Program-made: the position numbers and the translations under genes
Shown here: piece by piece, positions 10,901 to 23,496 of the stretch
Position numbering within the stretch: position 1 is the first letter of the stretch
Layout of the letters: the number at the start of each line of letters is the position of its first letter
Notes under the pieces: model-generated
Told to the model about the DNA's origin: nothing
Databases searched by the model: none
Seen by the model: only the letters and a program-made list of their open reading frames with translations
DNA from: Prostheceraeus crozeri
Lineage: Eukaryota; Platyhelminthes; Polycladida; Euryleptidae
DNA length: 64,000 nucleotides
Direction of reading: 5' to 3'
NCBI GenBank assembly: GCA_907163375.1
Contig: CAJQUW010003017.1
Location: 124,001-188,000 of the forward strand

Positions 10901-13320
10901 GATTGTAACACGTCATGGAATTTTCAGACTGAAAGGGAATTAACATAAATATTATTTCAATAAAAGTTGATGTGAGATAGGCATAATAATGCTTCGAAAA
11001 AAGTATCTGATAACTTCAAAACAACCACGCTTGTTTGAAGATGTCTTGGTCAGGTTGCCAGTCTTTTCTAGGATACTATGTTTATTTATTCATAAGATGT
11101 TGCGATTTGAAAAAAATCTTCCCTTCTGTTCTTCTCAACACACAATGGATAGTAACACATGTACCTATCAAGTATAGCTGACTTTGCTGATTCACTATAG
11201 AAACTTATCACAAGTTAACATATTTTCCCCCATTTCATTGGCTGATGTATAACCGTCTTATCAAGGGATTTCTGTGTATCAGCAGATATCCATAGGATAT
11301 TACTGCACCATTGAAACTGTCAAATAAGTAATTGGCAAAAAAGCTATGTTGTTCAAAGATGTTACATAGCATATTCTATATACCCCACATTTTCGTCTTT
11401 CCAGACAAAGTCGAGAGTTGAAAAGGGAGAGAAATTCTGCAATTCAGACTCCTATAGACGTATGATTACTTGTAGTAGATATTAGTGATATTAGAATGAT
11501 CAATTTACAGTAGAATAATGCTAGAAATCATGCATTTGTAGGTATAGAAGAGCATTAGCATGTATACAAAAGAATAGAAAATTCACAAGCACACAAATTG
11601 ACGATGCTGTTTTATTTTTCTTAAAAATGTAGAAAATATTTTTATGCTTCTTTGGAAACATATGCTTCTTTGGATGCTCCTTTTTCATATAAGTGCTTTC
11701 AATAAACAAAACAACTACTTGTTCCTTGTCAATGAAGAAGGCATGAACTTAAAAGAACAAAAATTGATTTTGAAAAAAACATGAGATAATTCCAAACAAT
11801 ATTCGAGGAAAGCAATAATTGATCAATTAGCATAGCTTGTTGAATCAGCAATGTAATTTACTTTTTTGGCAAAATTGCAAACGTGATTAGTAGCTCTCAT
11901 GCTCTAAAAACACTTATTGCACTACAATAAACATTAAAATTTGATCAAAATGTTACATTAAACAGCATTCATCACAAAGTGATGAATCAAAACAGAACTT
12001 TTTCGAATCACCAAATATTTTTTACTAAATAAACACCATTGTAAATAGGTAATTCACTTGGCTCAGAATAAAGAAAGTGGTGCAACTGTAATATTCTGCA
12101 TCGTCCTAAAGTCTAAACGTGTAAAAGTATTGATGTAGTATTAATTTCAGTCGCCATCTATTGACCATCTTCACACAGATTGATCACGAATTCAAAATTT
12201 ACATTGGTAGAGTATAAAATAGCTTTCTGAAGGTATTAATCATATCGTGAAAAAGCATCGTAATTTCTAAAATTCGAGAGGAAGTAGTATTGAGCTACAT
12301 TTTGCTATTGCCAAAAACAATTACTGTAGAAATTGACTTAACTGGATTTTGTCATCCAGTCAGATCAGATTTGGCCCGCATCGATAATTATGCAAACTAT
12401 AGGCCTATATTAGTTTCATTCCCCACTGATAAACAATTATAGCAATGACCCGGTTGTTACTGATTAGTATCTCAGAAATCTACACACGAATAGCAGCTTA
12501 AATAAAAATTGACGTTCAGCTTTGGCATTTTAACGTTTGCCTTACATCAGCACTTTTTCACTGTTCTTCAAATATTGAGAACTATTCTTTTAGTGCGTGG
12601 AATTATATATTTCCATGTTTTCATCACTTTCCGAAAGTCTAAAAGGTCCTAAAGTTTTCACAAGTTTCATCTTAATCACCTATAAACTTGGTGTATTGAC
12701 ACTTCCAAATCGGCTATTAGGAACAGGGATGTGATTGACCAAACGAAATAAATCAGGAAACCAATTTTTGAAGGGCCCAGTATAAACAGTCATTGCTATT
12801 AACAGTAGAACCATTAATTTTGGACATTCACATATTGCCTGGTATAGATCGATTATAAGGAAGAAATGAAGAACACAAAATGAAAACAAATACAACGCGC
12901 TTAGTAATGTTGTATCCATATAGTCTGCGTGTAAATTTAGGCGAAACCCATGTGACAGGTTGAAAATAATAGCTGGTATCACTGAAAATGAAGTGGTATA
13001 TAGGGATATGTTTTAGAAATATAAAAACGGCCATGCTACTGTCAAAGACTATATGGGCAATATATGAAGTCCTACCCAACCCCCGCCCTATAATTTTTTT
13101 GCAGAATCTGCCTTGTCTCATAAATGACGGAAATCAACCCAAAATATCAGGATTTCCTGATAAATCAGGAAAAATCACAACCCAGTTGCTGCATTTCATA
13201 CATCAGAGATTAAATACGAAAGCAAAAATAGACTTCAGAAAATAATTTATCAGGTGTTTCGAAGTTTGTGGTGCAGCTATATAGAATACAGCTAGACACA
13301 AGCAACTTTGTGTCCCAAAG
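10901..13320. other. Upstream region of phosphatase subunit gene
   Basis: This contains the presumed promoter and any 5' UTR of the minus-strand gene whose ATG is at 10900. No TATA box in a convincing position and no other gene could be supported. The ORFs around 12680-13245 look like chance ORFs. Confidence 0.4.
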
Positions 13321-13894
13321 CTGAAGTGATTACCGTAATGAAAGAGATTGAAGTCAGGGAAAGCTGCTGGGTTGTCTGAAGTCTGCACTGAATCTCTTGC
13401 AGACATGCTGGAGGAGAACTTGCTGTGATGACGGAGCTTTGTCAGCGAGTCATCCATGGGAAGGGAATGCCGGAGGAATGGAAGACGAGTGTAGTGGTGC
13501 CACTTTACAAAAGAAAGGGTGATGTTATGAGCTGTGAATCATAAAGAGGTGTTTAACTTTTGGAACATGGTATGAAGATCATCGAGATTTTTTTGGAGAA
13601 AAGATTTCGGAAAGTGGTTACTTTCGACCAGTCGCAGTGTGGCTACATGCCTGGAAAGGGCACAACGGACGCCATTTTCATTTATATAAAATGAGTACCT
13701 TGACAGGGAAAAAAGTCATTTATGTGTTTTGTGGATATGGTCAAAGTGTTTGACCGCGTCCCCAATGGAGCGGGCGATGAGGAAAAAAGACTAGCAGAAG
13801 TAATGGTGAGAGGGGTTGAGTTTGTACGATGAGTCGAAGACACGAGTAAGGGTTGGATCAGAATTGTCGAACGAATTTTGTGTGAATGTTTGAG

Positions 13895-13928
13895 TTCATC
13901 AAGGATCCGTCTTATCACCCGTGCTGTT
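13895..13928 (+). repeat. 34-bp target duplication, left copy
   Basis: Identical to 14117-14150 (TTCATCAAGGATCC...GTGCTGTT). It brackets the 188-bp inserted segment in the LINE remnant. Confidence 0.93.
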
Positions 13929-14116
13929 GTTCCACAACTGTTACGTTCTCAACCATCGAGTCGCACAATACTTGGGTGGTGCGCATGGGTCATTGCAAGT
14001 GTCAATAATCCGCTCAACGAGACCAGTGTGTCCACAGAATTTCCGGATTGAAATTCAAGGTTTTTTCCTGGTTTTCAAGGTTCTCCATTTTCATTCTTAA
14101 GGTTCATACTAGAGCC
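13929..14116 (+). repeat. 188-bp inserted copy of 15701-15888
   Basis: The whole segment reads the same as 15701-15888 by eye, in the same orientation, and is flanked by the 34-bp direct repeat. It has no terminal repeats of its own and splits the LINE RT. Confidence 0.93.
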
Positions 14117-14150
14117 TTCATCAAGGATCCGTCTTATCACCCGTGCTGTT
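14117..14150 (+). repeat. 34-bp target duplication, right copy
   Basis: Second copy of 13895-13928. LINE RT coding sequence resumes immediately after it. Confidence 0.93.
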
Positions 14151-14599
14151 CGCAATGGCAGTCAATGCATTAACTGAAAACGTAGGGGAGGTAACAGTGT
14201 CTGAAATTGTGTACGCAGATGAAACCGTTTTTGACGAGCAATAATATTGAAGGCCTGAGAGACAAGTTCAAAAAATGAACGTAGGGAAAACGAAGATAGT
14301 GGTGAGTGGTTCAGGAGATAGACTGAAGTCTAAGATTCATGTGGTGTTTGTGGGAGAAGGGTCATGGCGAATGCGGTGTTGTGCACTAAGTGTGGGAAGT
14401 GGATTCACGGGCGATGCACGAAAAAATAAAAAGTTTAAAAAGTTTTAAATCGGCATCTCAAAAATTATCTATTGATTACCATCCTGATATAAATGCCACT
14501 AATTCTTGGGAGCAGCAAAACACTGCAAAAATTGCCAACAAAAATACTTGAAGACCAATGCCGTGATTACGGACAAGATCAATGCAAAATAAAAACGTA

Positions 14600-15770
14600 A
14601 AAATTTATTTCAGAAAAAGTGGATATCTTGGTCAATACGATCAATCGGTAACAAAGGTTTCTTCTCCATATCATCCATCTTTGATTTCTGACGCCTTCCA
14701 CATCTTTTCATTCAATTCTCTTCCTTTCTAGCTTCTCGATATCGTGCAGCGGAATTTCGAGGACAAAATCAGTCTTTTGGGAACGTCAAAATTACGAGCA
14801 TCTCCGTCATACAATGCGTGTGTATGATCTTCGACTATGCTTTGAGTAATAAGAGGATTGCGATCTTTCAACGATATTTTTGATTTTCTACGATCTTCTC
14901 TCTATTGACCGAAGAACCGCTTTCCACCGACGCCTGTCCATAGCTCAAACAGAGAATGATTCGCAATAATCTTTCAAACTAACAAGAAGAATTACATGTA
15001 CCTTTTTGAGAGCAATGGAGTAAGCAGTCATCAAGTCTGTCTCTCCTTTGGTCGAACAAGCAAGAAGTAAGAATTCATGGGATTGTTTGATGTCAGAAAT
15101 ATGCACCGATTCCTGATGCGATCTGCTTCGAATCCAGTGACCAATCTTTTCCCCACCAGTTCATCCAAAGTTTTATCTAATGACATCAAATTTCCGTTTG
15201 GAATCTGAGGACATAATCAACGGATCCAGGCAAGATTGCCCCCCGAACAATGGATATTTGAAAGGCATCAAAATAGCATTCAAGAATTCCGGACACTTCG
15301 AAGAAAATTCTTTCTGATGTATGTCCGTTCAGTCTGATGATCTTTAGGCTGATATCGCTGCAAACCCCATGTCAATTGATCAATTGATTTCGGCTGTGAG
15401 AAATTTTCTCAGACATGGGAAGGTTCAGCTTTTAAACTGCTGACAGTTTTTCATAACACATGGCTTGATAAACCGTTTGGAGAGCGAATTTCTGATGTTC
15501 TCTTGGGCTTCAAGTAGGAATGGATCAATGGGTTTGTCGACTTGATTTCTTCAAGAAAACTCAAATTCTTTGTTTATCTTGGCAAATAGACAACTTGGCC
15601 TTGAGCAGAGGATCATTCAGAATTTCCTTCATGTTCTTGTCGGACGACGAGTGAGATTGCTTCTTGATATTTTCGACATATGCTCGCAAGTTTGGCAATC
15701 GTTCCACAACTGTTACGTTCTCAACCATCGAGTCGCACAATACTTGGGTGGTGCGCATGGGTCATTGCAA
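14600..15770 (-). pseudogene. hAT-like transposase remnant
   Basis: The minus strand, read in mixed frames, contains RLPNLRAYVENIKK and KEILNDPLLKAKLS near 15560-15720. It also has the hAT C-terminal dimerisation signature, here LSYGQASVESGSSVN (about 14900-14960), which corresponds to the family's LSHGQAxVERGFSVN. A basic tail with KRCGRRQKSK follows. Stops and frameshifts are frequent. A possible 5' terminus of this element is the GCGTGGACACCCTG end at 16914. Confidence 0.6.
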
Positions 15771-15888
15771 GTGTCAATAATCCGCTCAACGAGACCAGTG
15801 TGTCCACAGAATTTCCGGATTGAAATTCAAGGTTTTTTCCTGGTTTTCAAGGTTCTCCATTTTCATTCTTAAGGTTCATACTAGAGCC
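15701..15888 (+). repeat. 188-bp source segment duplicated at 13929-14116
   Basis: This lies at the 5' side of the minus-strand hAT remnant and reads on into unrelated sequence at both ends, so it is the likely donor of the inserted copy. Confidence 0.85.
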
Positions 15889-16828
15889 TTTATCTACCGG
15901 ACTTTCGCATTCTCATGGTATTTTCAAGGTGCATTATTCTTTTTCTAAAGGCGTGGAGCCTATCAACCGGATTTTCGCACTTACACTATGTCGTTTAAAC
16001 ATTGCTTATGATGTGCATACAGATGACATAACAGCTATCACATATAGGCTCACTTTCATGAGAGAACTTTGTGGTTGAGGGGGTAGTTGTTCATACAAAG
16101 TACAGTACATTGTTCTGTACCTTTAAGCCTGGCTATAATGAAACTATTTATGTCTATTTTATTGTTTGATATCTGTGTAGTTTTGAGACACAGTGTATTT
16201 TCGATTTTTGCTTACCCTGTACTGTAGGGTATTTAGACTACAAAGATCAAATAGGCAATTTCTGCAATACATGTGTACTTAGATGACAGAAATAACACCC
16301 CGATTTACCTAAGTAATCCAACAAATCATGAATATGGAGAACAAAAACCAAAAATATTCTGTTCATCTACATGTATATTTGATGAACTTAAGTATGAAAA
16401 ATCAAGAGATCCAACTAACAAAAAACTGGATTAAGCATCTATAAATATTCAAAGGCTTCTGTAAAATGATAAAAATACTTGAGGATTGAGTCGATTGATT
16501 ATCATACTCAGGACATGTGAGGGAATGGTGCTATAATGAGTCTAAATAGAAGTGAAACAAAAACAAAAGCTTTCAGTCTGAACTGACTTGATTGCATATA
16601 ATGCATATTGCCGCACATACTCGCCTATAAGTCGACCTTTTGTCCCACTTTTCCCCCTTAAGTATGGTTCTCAACTGATACCCCGGTGCCATTTATATTC
16701 GAAATATTTTTCTTCTACAACTTATTCTACTTTTTCTAAAATATTTTTCGGTCTTACAACCTGATGTTCATGCGTGATCATAATTTGTTTCCTGACTGTG
16801 TTCCTGTTTTCTTATTTTCTTTGTTTCA

Positions 16829-16914
16829 AGGTTTTCCCAAGGTTTTTCACAACCTTAATTAATTTTTCCAAATTCCAGGTTATTTCCCGGTTTTTTCAAG
16901 GCGTGGACACCCTG
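16829..16914 (-). repeat. hAT-like terminal end
   Basis: Repeated TTTTCAAGG/CCCAAGG words run into AAGGCGTGGACACCCTG, which on the minus strand starts CAGGGTGTCCACGCC, a hAT-type terminus. It lies upstream of the minus-strand hAT transposase remnant and may be its 5' end. No opposite end or target duplication was located. Confidence 0.4.
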
Positions 16915-17002
16915 CGAGACGGAAGATCTTTAAAAACTTCTCAACAACTTCGTAGGAATTTCATTGCCTCAAGGTAGTTGTCTCCAGTTCGCAGAAGTTT
17001 GT

Positions 17003-17110
17003 GGTCTCCGTGGCACAGTAGTGAAGTGCGTGGCCTAGTGATCTTTCGGTCCAGAGGTGGAGCCCCGAAAGTGTCACTGGAGGCCGTCTTCAATCCAATA
17101 CCTGTCATGA
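17003..17110 (+). repeat. tRNA-derived SINE head (tentative)
   Basis: A TGGCACAGTAG word (17011-17021) resembles the RNA polymerase III A box, and GAGGTGGAGCCCCG (17054-17067) resembles a B box with two bases lost. The spacing is right for a tRNA head. A tail and flanking duplications were not identified. Confidence 0.4.
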
Positions 17111-20020
17111 ATATCCATTTGTCCGCGATGCATTTACATTAGTCGCGAAGCATTTCACATATCAGACCATATCATCTGAGCCCTAATCAGTTATGTACTG
17201 CATATGAACCTCAAGGCGTGGGAGTGCTGACCTTGCGGAATAATCTCTAGAGGCAACTCGCCCATCGAGACAGGCGAAGACCTATCAACCTGATCAAGCT
17301 CACATCAAAGACGTCATTCCGATGAGAAAACAAAGCTCCCGTCCTGGTGCCTGGGATGCAGATTTCCTCACTTGAGTATGTACATTCCGTCTGAACGTTT
17401 TCAAAGCAGCATTACCGAACCAGTGGAGTGGATCCGGACGCAACTAGGGAGAAAAGCGTAGCAGCAAACTAAGAAAGCACAAAGCAACTGGCATGCTTTT
17501 CTGAAAACTACAAATTACTGAAAATTAATACAGCAGATGTACAATGTTTCATAATTAAAATTATATATGTTTGACCATGCATTTCTTGTGACTTTGCACA
17601 TTGATCAAATCTTCAAACGATGAAAAAGTGATTCTACATAAAAAAATCATGCAAAATATGGAATTTCTACCTTATTTTTTATGCAACAGGCGATTTTGTT
17701 AAGGTAATCATCGGTCATGAGTATATTTAATGCTTACTGCTCCCATTTTCAAAATTACCTGATTTTTTCAGGTTTTCCAGAAACCAAGTTTTCCCTGACT
17801 TTTCCCGTTACACAACCTGGACATTTTCTGCTTCCCGGCAGTGGTCAGTTATGATGACCTTCATTGGAAACTGCAAGTTTTACAGAGCCCAGGCCTTTGA
17901 ATTACATAGCATTTACTCTTCCAGGCCTTGAAATTTCATAGAATCAAAGGCACTCCGTGATCAAAAGTTATCTGAATCTAAAGAAGCATGATACTTTCCA
18001 ATGATATTCATTTCGATATTCATTCATCCAGTTTTCATTATTGATACTCAAAACGTCAATATTGCATCTTCAAAATAAATAACTACATCAAAAACTTGGT
18101 ACTGCAAAATCATTCACGAAATTAGTACCATAATCTCCAAAAAATCAGTGGCTATCACTAAACTATTTGAATATCAACATCTGAATGAATATCGAATCAT
18201 CCTTAGAATGATACGTATTTTAAGTCCATTTTCTGCGCACTTCAATCCACTAGTCAATGATATTTTATTGCCTTCTTCAGCTGTAGTGAAGGGCTTACTT
18301 GAATAAGAGTGACACGCAATCTTCTTTATAAGATTGTTGCAGCATAACAAGAGCTGAACTTTGTGTTAAAACTTGTTTGGGCTAGCCTCTCCTAACATTT
18401 CTAGATTCGTTCCTTTCATCATAACTCATAACAATCTTCAATTGTGCCGACATGTGGCTTCAACTATATCGGATACCATTCGCTGTCACAATTACAATGT
18501 GAAACTGCGAACGTGTAGGCGTTTCGAACTTCGATTTCTAACGATCAGCTGTTTTGTGTCGTGGACGATTACATGTTTCCCCATATGAATTTTTCATTCT
18601 AATTACCATTAATACATGCATTCAACAAAGAAATGAATCCAATTGTGGCAAGAATGTTCATACATAAATATCATTCAATAAATTTTGCAAAGTAGATTGA
18701 ATTTCCACACAGAGCGCGGCAGCTGTTAGGCACTGCTTTTCACCGAAAAAACAATTCAATAAATTGATTATTTAAACAAATATTTTCTAAGCTATTAAGG
18801 ATATACATATTTGCGAAGACCTTGACTAAGTCTCAACATTGCAATGGCACATTTGTGTTTGCTCTGTTCATTTGGGCAACTTGATATTTATCTAAAAATC
18901 TTCTTAAAGGACATCACGTAATGGATGTCTGCCCTGTATTGTGCCATTTTTGAACTGACGAAAAATCAAAGTTAGCAATAAAAATGGTAATAACAGAAAT
19001 CAATAATTAAGTTGAGCATTTTCCCAAAAATCTTTGGTCACGACCAAAGTGAAGTCCATTTGACTCCCTTATACCTCACATACATTCGTGCTTAAATGAT
19101 CAATGGATTGGCTGATTCTGCGATTAGTATATGAAATCGTCAGTGTCCGTCATAATGCATGCATCGATCACATCTCATAAGCAAGAAATGATGGATAAAT
19201 GGAACTGATTGTGATGATCAGAAGACACAAGAAACCACGGCAATTAATTAATTTTTTTGTTTTATTCCATGAAGTTTAAACATTATTGATTGTTTCAAGG
19301 TCAGAACGTGTGTCGAAATGATGAAGTTATCGAGGTTAATTCAATTTAATCCTCAAAAGCTTTGTGCTCTTCTTCGTCCGACGGATTGTAAGTTATGATC
19401 GCGGGTGTGGAATAATGGAATTACCAGCACTTGTGAGAAATAGGCTTCAGCTGGGCCTCATTTTTCGAGGGCACTGTAGCATGCCGCCCACTCCTGCGCT
19501 GTCTTAGGAAAAATGTTTGACTTTTAATGAAATTAATGCCTAACAGATATCTGTTTGTAGGTCACAAATGAAGTAGTTAAATAACCGGATTTATCGCAGT
19601 GATGTCCTATGCCTCCGTGCATGGAGGGCTGGGGCATGAACATAACTTGAGCACCGCGTTGCTCACGCTTTGCGAAGCACTTTGTTCGCAGTGGTTCATT
19701 TGAGTTATTCACTAAATCAGTGGAGTTGTTTGCATGAAATTTTTTTCTTTATTTGTCGAAAGGTGGCAGCTTAATTACAGATAGGTGGATTATGGTGCAG
19801 TACATCAAATATAAGTAGCAATACTCTGGAAATTGTCATTCTGTAGGCAAATTTGACCCTTGCGATTGAACAATGCGAATAGAGCGGGACTGAAAGCGTG
19901 GCCAGTGCGTTGACAAAGGTGCAGTCGTGCTGGGGCCACCATTTCGAAAGGGCATAAACCGAAAATGTCCATGCTCAGTGTGAAAACCTTTCGTTGATAT
20001 ATTTAAATAGTATATTAATA

Positions 20021-20420
20021 CCTGCGTTCAGAACACCTTTACAACCGTTGTACAACAAAATTCACCTTTACCTGACCAGAGATCTAACCTTCGATACCAC
20101 ATTAGCTGATTACCGCAAAACTGAAACTAGAGTCTTAACGACTGACCAAGTATAAAATTCAAACTAGTCGAAAAGTGAAAGCAGATCTCTGTTACAATGA
20201 TAACTCAATCACGTTATGAAATATCTTAGGTAAACATACAACTTACCATGAAATCGCAAGCGAACACGCTTATAGTATATCTAGGTTAAGTCGAAGACAA
20301 AGATATAGCTATGGCAAATCGCGCCTTAGCGAGCGACAATTTATACTCAGCGCAGAGTCCATTAAATTTATGAAATATGAATTTAAACAAAACTCAAAAT
20401 ATCCCAACTCTTCTACACTC
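20021..20420 (-). repeat. 3' LTR
   Basis: 400 bp. On the minus strand it reads from about GAGTGTAGAAGAG to GAACGCAGG. A TG...CA border would trim it to TGTAGAAG...GAACGCA. One base differs from the 5' LTR (near 20055). Confidence 0.92.
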
Positions 20421-20480
20421 CCCCGTGATCTATAAAATCACAAAACTCAAAATATCCCAAACTTTCAATAGGCCTAAGGT

Positions 20481-23400
20481 TCAGGTCACATAATCACGAA
20501 GGTAATTTGGTTGGCGACGCACTCTACCTTGACGAGCATGAGGAATGTCTGAAGAAATTTCATTGGAAGTCACGCTGTCTTCGTCCACAGGCATATTTGA
20601 CATAGTTGAATGACTGGTATATTCCGACGAGTCGTCTTCTGCGTCCGAATCACTGTCAGAACTTGATTTATTTCGCACTTTTTGTGGTGGCACCTTTTTG
20701 AGATGACTAACATGCCTTGATATTCCATCGTTTTTCACAACCACAGAAACAGCAGAATTGATTCCCGTAATGCTGTGTGGACCACTCCACTCCGAATCAC
20801 AGCGTCCATCCGTGTGAAGATAGACCGATTCACCAATCACAAAAGGATTCTCAGTTGATGCCGGTAGCACACCACCTTCTTCTTGTTTCGAAATCCAAGT
20901 TTTAAAACCGTCACAGTCACCCTCCCTTTCCATACATATACCAGGCATTCGAGATCGTGCGTGAAACATCAGGATGTAAGGAGATGGACGTTCTGCAGCA
21001 CTTGAGACATTATACCAGAATACGCACTCGCTCACAGAATTGCCTGACCTGGCCACCATAGTCTTCATCGTTCTGTGGTTTCGTTCTGAAATCCCATTCC
21101 CTTGAGGCCGAAATGCACAAGAATACTCTCGTCGAATATCCCAAATGCTCATTAAGCGCGTAAGTTCTCCACTCCTAAATACCATTGCTTTATCGGTCAA
21201 TATAACTTCAGGAGGACCAAATTCTGAAAATATCTGACTGAAGTGAGTACAGATCTCGGAGGCGGACTCGTTCCGTATCTTTCGCCATATACAAAATCTC
21301 GATCCTGTGTCAATCAAGGTCAGATAAGAGGCAGAGTCCACGTGTGTGATATCGCAAGATACTCTCATCCACACCTCTCTTGTTATGAGCCTTCCTTTCG
21401 CATAATGTGGATTCGTCATTGGACAAACTCTAGCGCACCTGTCACATCCATCGACCACCTTTTGCACAATACTTTTGTTAATACTAGTGCCAAGGCTCTC
21501 TTTTGCCAATTGTAATGTTCGCGAGACTCCAAAATGATGTCGTTCATGGATATTGCGAACAACATTCTCCAAATCCTCACGTAAGGCACCCAAAGCTACC
21601 AAACCAATTGGCTTGTCAGAAGACTTGTCCTTCTTCAACAACCAGGACTTAGGCACTCGTGTCAGCTTGTCAGCCAAGTTATCATTTGAACGAACTAAGT
21701 TGACAATTATTTCCAAGTTCTCTTGCTGACGTAACTCGCGCAATATTTGGATCCGACGTCGAATTATCAACTCCGATAAAGCATGGGTACGCACATTGTG
21801 GGTGTCTTGAAGGGCAGAGTTAAGCCAACCTTTAACAGTAGCCGAGTCAGTTTTCAGGACGAACTACTTAAATTCCCACTTGAACACCATATTGATTCCC
21901 CTGATGGCAGCATCCAATTCACTGGTGTTAATGTGAGAGGTGTCTCCTTCCTTCCTAAGCCACGCAGCATCTTCCACGACATTTCCATTGACAGTCAAGG
22001 CAACACCCATAACAATGTTGCTTGCATCCGTCCAAACAACAACTCGGCCACTCTCAGGTACCATCGAATGTCCCCGTACAGGATCTTCTCCCGACTTCAA
22101 CCTTACATCCACCTCGCGCACCATGCTCATCAAATTGTCACTAACGGGATCGTCCCAACCAATCTTCTCTTGAGCTGAATGCCTTTGCAAGTACCCGCAT
22201 GCCACGCGAAGCCAGCCACATACTGGATAATGCCCCAGCCATTCGCCTAAGATCTTGTGCACTCCCCTTCTGGTCAATGTCTTTTCTTCTACGTTCGGGA
22301 GTGTTCCATCCCTTCTCCATCTCACATGACGATCAACTTGAAGGCCTAACACACGAACATTACTTCCATTTCCCAGTCGCTCCGGTGGCTTTGTCTTCAG
22401 TCCGAATTTGTCCAACATTTGCACGACCTTGTCAACTGGAACTTTCCCCTCATTCACAAAGATGTCATCAATGTAACTGCTGGCAGCAGATCTTACTACC
22501 TCTTCAGACAGCACGCGCTCTACAATCTTGGTCATCACTTTTGGAGCGATGTTGAGACCGAACCCTAGCCGCGTAAGAACAAAGGTCTTATTGTCCCACT
22601 TCACACATTGAAACTTCCACAAAGACGAGTGCACCCGCACCTGCAGGTATGCCTTCCGAAGGACAACGACAGAGCAGTCCGGTCCCAGCTGTCGCCATTC
22701 TCGCAATCTATCTTGACACAAAGGGGTCGAGGATCCTGGTCGACTGACAATGAAATCATTCAGGTACCTAAAATCCAGCACTGGCCTGACTTTGACGCTC
22801 TCTCCCTTTTGCTGTCTCACACTCATGAGAGGTAATACATTCGTGATATCGCCATCTCTCTCTTTTTCCCATGGAATTAAGATGCCCTCTGATATCCAAT
22901 TATTCAATTCCTCTGCAAAAGCCTCTTTCTCAGCTTCAGGTATCTTGTAGTTCCCTACACGGTTCCTATACGGCGGTGGGCCGGACTTCCATTTCCACTT
23001 AACTGTCCACTGATTGTCCTGAAACATGGTTTCAAAGTCCCTATCAGAAATCAATTCATTCAATCTACAGGAGTCTGAAGACGCTGACTGGGAAACAGGC
23101 TGCACCACACATGAAATGGTCCTAGGACTATCATCATCAAAGTTCCATTCAATCATGGGACCAGTGGATGGCAATCTTGCAGGAATAATTAATCCATGCT
23201 TCAAGAGTATATCCTGCCCAACAATCAAGTCAAGGTCTATCGGTAACCTGTTCACCTTATGAACAGTCACAGGCCCAACTTCAACTTTGTTTGAACCTAC
23301 GATAACTGAGTCCAGTGTCACCTTTCCATCGCTTCTAATTATGGCGCAATTCATGATTTCTAGCAACACTGGTATTCCACTGAGATGTTCAAGATTGTTG

Positions 23401-23490
23401 ACAACATCCGCCTTGACCAGTGTTACAGTGCAACCAGAATCCAAAAGCACTCGACAACTACGTCCATTCCCATGCCTGCGTGAACCTTAG
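20481..23490 (-). pseudogene. pol: Ty3/Gypsy-like pol polyprotein, one in-frame stop
   Basis: The polyprotein would be cut into protease, reverse transcriptase, RNase H and integrase. Protease: LLDSGCTVTLV with the catalytic Asp-Ser-Gly. Reverse transcriptase: LDFRYLN, a Val-Val-Leu where LLD is usual (VVVLRKAYLQV), LGFGLNIAP and the catalytic SYIDDI. RNase H: VVWTDAS, NTSELDA, then a single TAG at 21864-21866, after which the same frame continues with KTDSATVKGW. Integrase: HHCC finger (HERHHFG ... CDRCARVC), then DDE residues in SCDITHVD, ILTDKAM and GNGISERNHR. In LRKAYLQV the usual Asp of the first RT active-site block is replaced by Arg, so this copy is probably inactive. gag lies upstream in a different frame, as expected for frameshift expression. 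Confidence 0.88.
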
Positions 23491-23496
23491 ACTTGT

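Larger units (their letters stand above)
13330..14431 (+). pseudogene. LINE (non-LTR retrotransposon) reverse transcriptase remnant
   Basis: Read over all three frames, the plus strand gives reverse transcriptase pieces: GLSEVCTE and ELCQRVIHGKGMPEEWKTS, VVVPLYKRKGDVMS, FDQSQCGYMPGKGTTDAIF, CFVDMVKVFDRVP, then past an inserted segment LSPVLFAMAVNALTENV and VYADET (the degenerate YADD site). It ends with a cysteine-rich tail containing VLCTKCGKWIHGRC. Order and spacing match LINE-type RVT_1 proteins. Many stops and frameshifts show it is dead. A 188-bp foreign piece interrupts it at 13929-14116. Confidence 0.8.
15889..20020. other. Intergenic region with old repeat fragments
   Basis: No coding gene is supported. 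Two fragments stand out: a hAT-like end at 16829-16914 and a tRNA-like SINE head at 17003-17070. The ORFs at 16774 and 18373 look like chance ORFs. Confidence 0.45.

Noticed and set aside
10989-11177. Candidate NDUFS3 first exon (MLRKKYLITSK...)
   Set aside because: The possible donors are not in the phase required by the exon at 41183, and it lies 30 kb upstream without support.
12680-13457. Overlapping ORFs of 80-100 codons with hydrophobic stretches
   Set aside because: Both strands are open by chance in AT-rich DNA; no domain, splice context or conserved motif could be seen.
17003-17070. Functional tRNA gene
   Set aside because: The B box is damaged and no cloverleaf acceptor stem closes; at best a SINE head.
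21243-23490. Several plus-strand ORFs of 60-131 codons
   Set aside because: They lie opposite the pol frame and have no family features; they are shadows of pol.
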